Below are positions 5,231-7,129 of a DNA stretch of 7,129 bases, one piece after another. The position numbers and the translations under genes were made by a program. The stretch's first letter is position 1. Each line of letters opens with the position of its first letter. The stretch is from Actinomycetales bacterium (GTDB taxonomy: Bacteria; Actinomycetota; Actinomycetes; Actinomycetales; Beutenbergiaceae): positions 1 through 7,129 of the forward strand of contig JAENWO010000120.1 of NCBI GenBank assembly GCA_016649925.1, in the 5' to 3' direction. The notes under the pieces are model-generated. The model was not told where the DNA came from. It searched no databases and saw nothing but the letters and a program-made list of their open reading frames with translations.

Positions 5231-7129
5231 GACCTGGCGAGGACGGAGCAGCGCCTCACCGCAGCGATCGAGAGGAACGCCGCGGGGCACTCCGCGGACG
5301 CGGCGCGGGCTTTCCGTGCGCTCGTGCGCGTGATCGACTCCGCCGGGGACACGCGCCCACAGGCGATGGCGCTCCTGGCGCGTGCCTACGTCGGCCTCGC
5401 GTCGAGCACGTACGACACGAGCGCTGACCTCGGAGCGGCCCAGGCGCTGTTGGGCCATGCCGACGAGCTGGCGGACCTCGCCGGGGTGGGATCGCTGCGA
5501 GCCGCGGTGCGAGGCCAACAGGCACTCCTCCTGCTCCGCGCCGGACGCATCGAACCCGCCGCCTCGGCATTCGACCGGGCGGTGGAGCTGATCGACGTCG
5601 CCGAACCCCGCGACCAGATCCGCATCCTGTGCAACCGCGGCGCACTCGCGCTGGAGCTCGGCCGCCTGGGCCGGGCCCGCGCCGACCTCTCCCGGGCCGC
5701 GACGATCGCCGCCGCGGAGGGTGACCGCCTCACCGAGTCGATGGTGCGGCACAACCTCGGGTACACGGAGTTCCTGGCGGGGAACCTCCCACGGGCGCTG
5801 TCCGACATGTCCGACGCCGCAGCGCTCGCCGGTGGCAGCCCCACCCCGGTCTTCCTGCTCGACCGGGCCCGCGTGCTGCGTGAGGCCGGTCTGACCCGGG
5901 ACGCGGACGCAGCGCTCGCGGAGGCCGGAGAGCTGTTCCGTGCGGACAGCCGCGGGCAGGACCTCGGCGAGACGGAGCTGGTGCGGGCGGAGTGCGCTCT
6001 CGTCGAGGGGCACAGCGACCGCGCCCGACGGCTGGCGCGGTCCGCCGTCGGGCGGTTCCAGCGCCGCGGGAACGTCTTGTGGCGGCGTCGAGCCGAGCTG
6101 GTCCTGCTCCGCAGCGAGCGCGCGCACGACGCCACCTCACCGGCCGGCCTGCGGGCGCTCGCGGACCGCATCGAAGCACTGGTCCGGGTGTGCGAGGACG
6201 AGGGGCGGCGCGACCTCGCCGAGGCGGCCCGGTTGTTGCTCGCCGACACGGCTCTGGCCGCCGGTACCCGTGACGTCGACGCGAGCTCCGCCCGGCGGCT
6301 GCGCGGGGACGACACGTTCCGCACGAGGCTCGAGCGGCGGGAGGTGCGAGCCAGGTTGGCGCTGCTCGACTCCGACCGGGCCGCCGCACGTCGGGAGGTG
6401 CGCAGGGGGCTCGGGGAGCTCACCGACCACCGGGCGCGGTTCGACTCCGTGGACCTGCGCACGGCGTCGGCCGTCCACGGCCTGCGCCTGGCCCAGCTCG
6501 GGGTGGGTCTCGCGCTGGAGTCCGGCCGCCCGGGGGAGGTCTTCGAGAGCATCGAGCGGGCGCGCGCCGTGTTCACCCGCGTGCCGGGCGTGCGCCCGTC
6601 CTCGGACCCGGCCAGCGCCGAGCTGCTCGCCGAGCTGCGGCGGGTGGAGGACGAGTCGCGGGCCCTGATCGGCGAGCCCGCCTCCGCGGCGGAGCGGTCG
6701 CGTCTGCGTGAGCGCGTGGCGCGGCTGCAACGGGACATCCGGGCGCGCGGCTGGGAGCGTGACGGCGGAGGCGCGGCCACCCTGCGACCCGCGGGCCTGG
6801 GTGAGGCCAGGGACGCGGCCCGAGGAGACGGCACGGCGCTCGTCAGCTTCATCCCGCACCGCGAGCAGTGGTTCGCCGTGGTGGTGACCGCACGTGGTGC
6901 GCGGGTGTGCGCCCTGGCGGCGGTGGTGGCGGTCGAGGAGCAGCTGCGCCGGGTGCGCGCCGACCTGGACGCCCTGGCCATGCCGGCCCTCCCGCCGGCC
7001 ATGCGGCGATCCGTCGCGACGTCCCTGCGCGAGGGACTCGGCCGGCTCGACGCCCAGCTGCTCGAGCCCACGGAGATCGGGGGCGTCGAGGCCGTACGTG
7101 GCCACCCGCTCGTCGTCGCGACCGGCGGG
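5228..7129 (+). CDS. TPR-like repeat protein with C-terminal CHAT (caspase-like) domain, 3' truncated by the window
   Basis: The frame stays open to the window end (634 codons from CTG 5228) with uniform GC third positions. Residues about 1-520 are almost entirely amphipathic helices. Pairs such as AVRGQQALLLLRAGRIEPAA followed by FDRAVELI, and RILCNRGALALELGRLGRAR followed by LSRAATIA, fit tetratricopeptide-type repeats, clearest at about 90-230. A charged helical stretch (about 480-520) precedes the start of a CHAT domain: TALVSFIPHREQWFAVVVT (about 536-554) and, at the very edge, HPLVVATGG, which matches the hydrophobic strand before the usual ALPW segment. The catalytic His and Cys of CHAT proteases lie further on and are not visible, so activity cannot be judged. 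CHAT proteins of this layout are usually cytosolic sensors whose repeats detect a signal and gate the peptidase; known examples include the Csx29 component of type III-E CRISPR systems. It is the last visible gene of the four-gene operon. The start codon is unresolved. Confidence 0.85.
   Translation, partial: MDLARTEQRLTAAIERNAAGHSADAARAFRALVRVIDSAGDTRPQAMALLARAYVGLASSTYDTSADLGAAQALLGHADELADLAGVGSLRAAVRGQQALLLLRAGRIEPAASAFDRAVELIDVAEPRDQIRILCNRGALALELGRLGRARADLSRAATIAAAEGDRLTESMVRHNLGYTEFLAGNLPRALSDMSDAAALAGGSPTPVFLLDRARVLREAGLTRDADAALAEAGELFRADSRGQDLGETELVRAECALVEGHSDRARRLARSAVGRFQRRGNVLWRRRAELVLLRSERAHDATSPAGLRALADRIEALVRVCEDEGRRDLAEAARLLLADTALAAGTRDVDASSARRLRGDDTFRTRLERREVRARLALLDSDRAAARREVRRGLGELTDHRARFDSVDLRTASAVHGLRLAQLGVGLALESGRPGEVFESIERARAVFTRVPGVRPSSDPASAELLAELRRVEDESRALIGEPASAAERSRLRERVARLQRDIRARGWERDGGGAATLRPAGLGEARDAARGDGTALVSFIPHREQWFAVVVTARGARVCALAAVVAVEEQLRRVRADLDALAMPALPPAMRRSVATSLREGLGRLDAQLLEPTEIGGVEAVRGHPLVVATGG

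Noticed and set aside
5212..5427. 71-codon frame beginning at GTG 5212
   Set aside because: Third-position bias is lost within a few codons and the product is Arg/Gly-rich; only its GTG may matter, as the original start of the CHAT gene.
4601..6127. 508-codon open frame on the minus strand, and similarly 5386-7071
   Set aside because: They are products of high GC content opposite the 171-residue and CHAT genes; Arg/Ser/Ala-rich sequences without domains.
2345..7129. Type III-E CRISPR (Craspase) locus
   Set aside because: A TPR-CHAT protein and a sigma factor are present, but no CRISPR repeats, Cas7-like fusion or Csx30/Csx31 signature is seen; the resemblance is only in the plan.

Overview
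The window reads as a piece of a very GC-rich actinobacterial chromosome. The genes have almost exclusively G or C in third codon positions, use GTG and TTG starts, and are packed tightly. A Cellulomonas-like member of the Micrococcales would fit, but that is a guess from composition and gene content only. No RNA genes, insertion sequences, CRISPR arrays or U-tract terminators were seen.

Left part (1-1260, leftward): the start of an iron-uptake operon. It holds a complete FTR1-type iron permease (efeU, 71-928). Next comes the first 62 bases of what is probably the EfeO periplasmic partner, which seems to carry a one-base frameshift near its start. Upstream of efeU lies a 332-base non-coding stretch with a candidate promoter and dyad symmetries, one of them flanking the -10 element.

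Middle (1261-2190, leftward): one gene whose C-terminal half resembles the HopA1 family, the family that includes the lyase-like proteins of class V lanthipeptide clusters. It is transcribed away from the right-hand operon. The divergent 154-base region holds a perfect 6-5-6 palindrome placed midway between the two start codons.

Right part (2345-7129, rightward): a tight four-gene operon encoding (1) a probably cytosolic subtilisin-like protease with an extra N-terminal domain and three 11-residue tandem repeats; (2) an ECF-type sigma factor; (3) a 171-residue soluble protein with a helical N-terminus and a probable beta-sandwich C-terminus; and (4) a helical-repeat (TPR-like) protein ending in a CHAT caspase-like domain, cut off by the window end. 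The first three genes are joined by ATGA overlaps. The CHAT gene follows after a few bases but has no ordinary start codon in its own frame. The gene set suggests, by inference, a protease-gated transcription switch or stress/conflict system: a sensor with a peptidase-fold domain, a second protease, a sigma factor, and a possible partner or inhibitor of it. I know of no characterised function for this exact set. The HopA1-like gene may share its control through the central palindrome.
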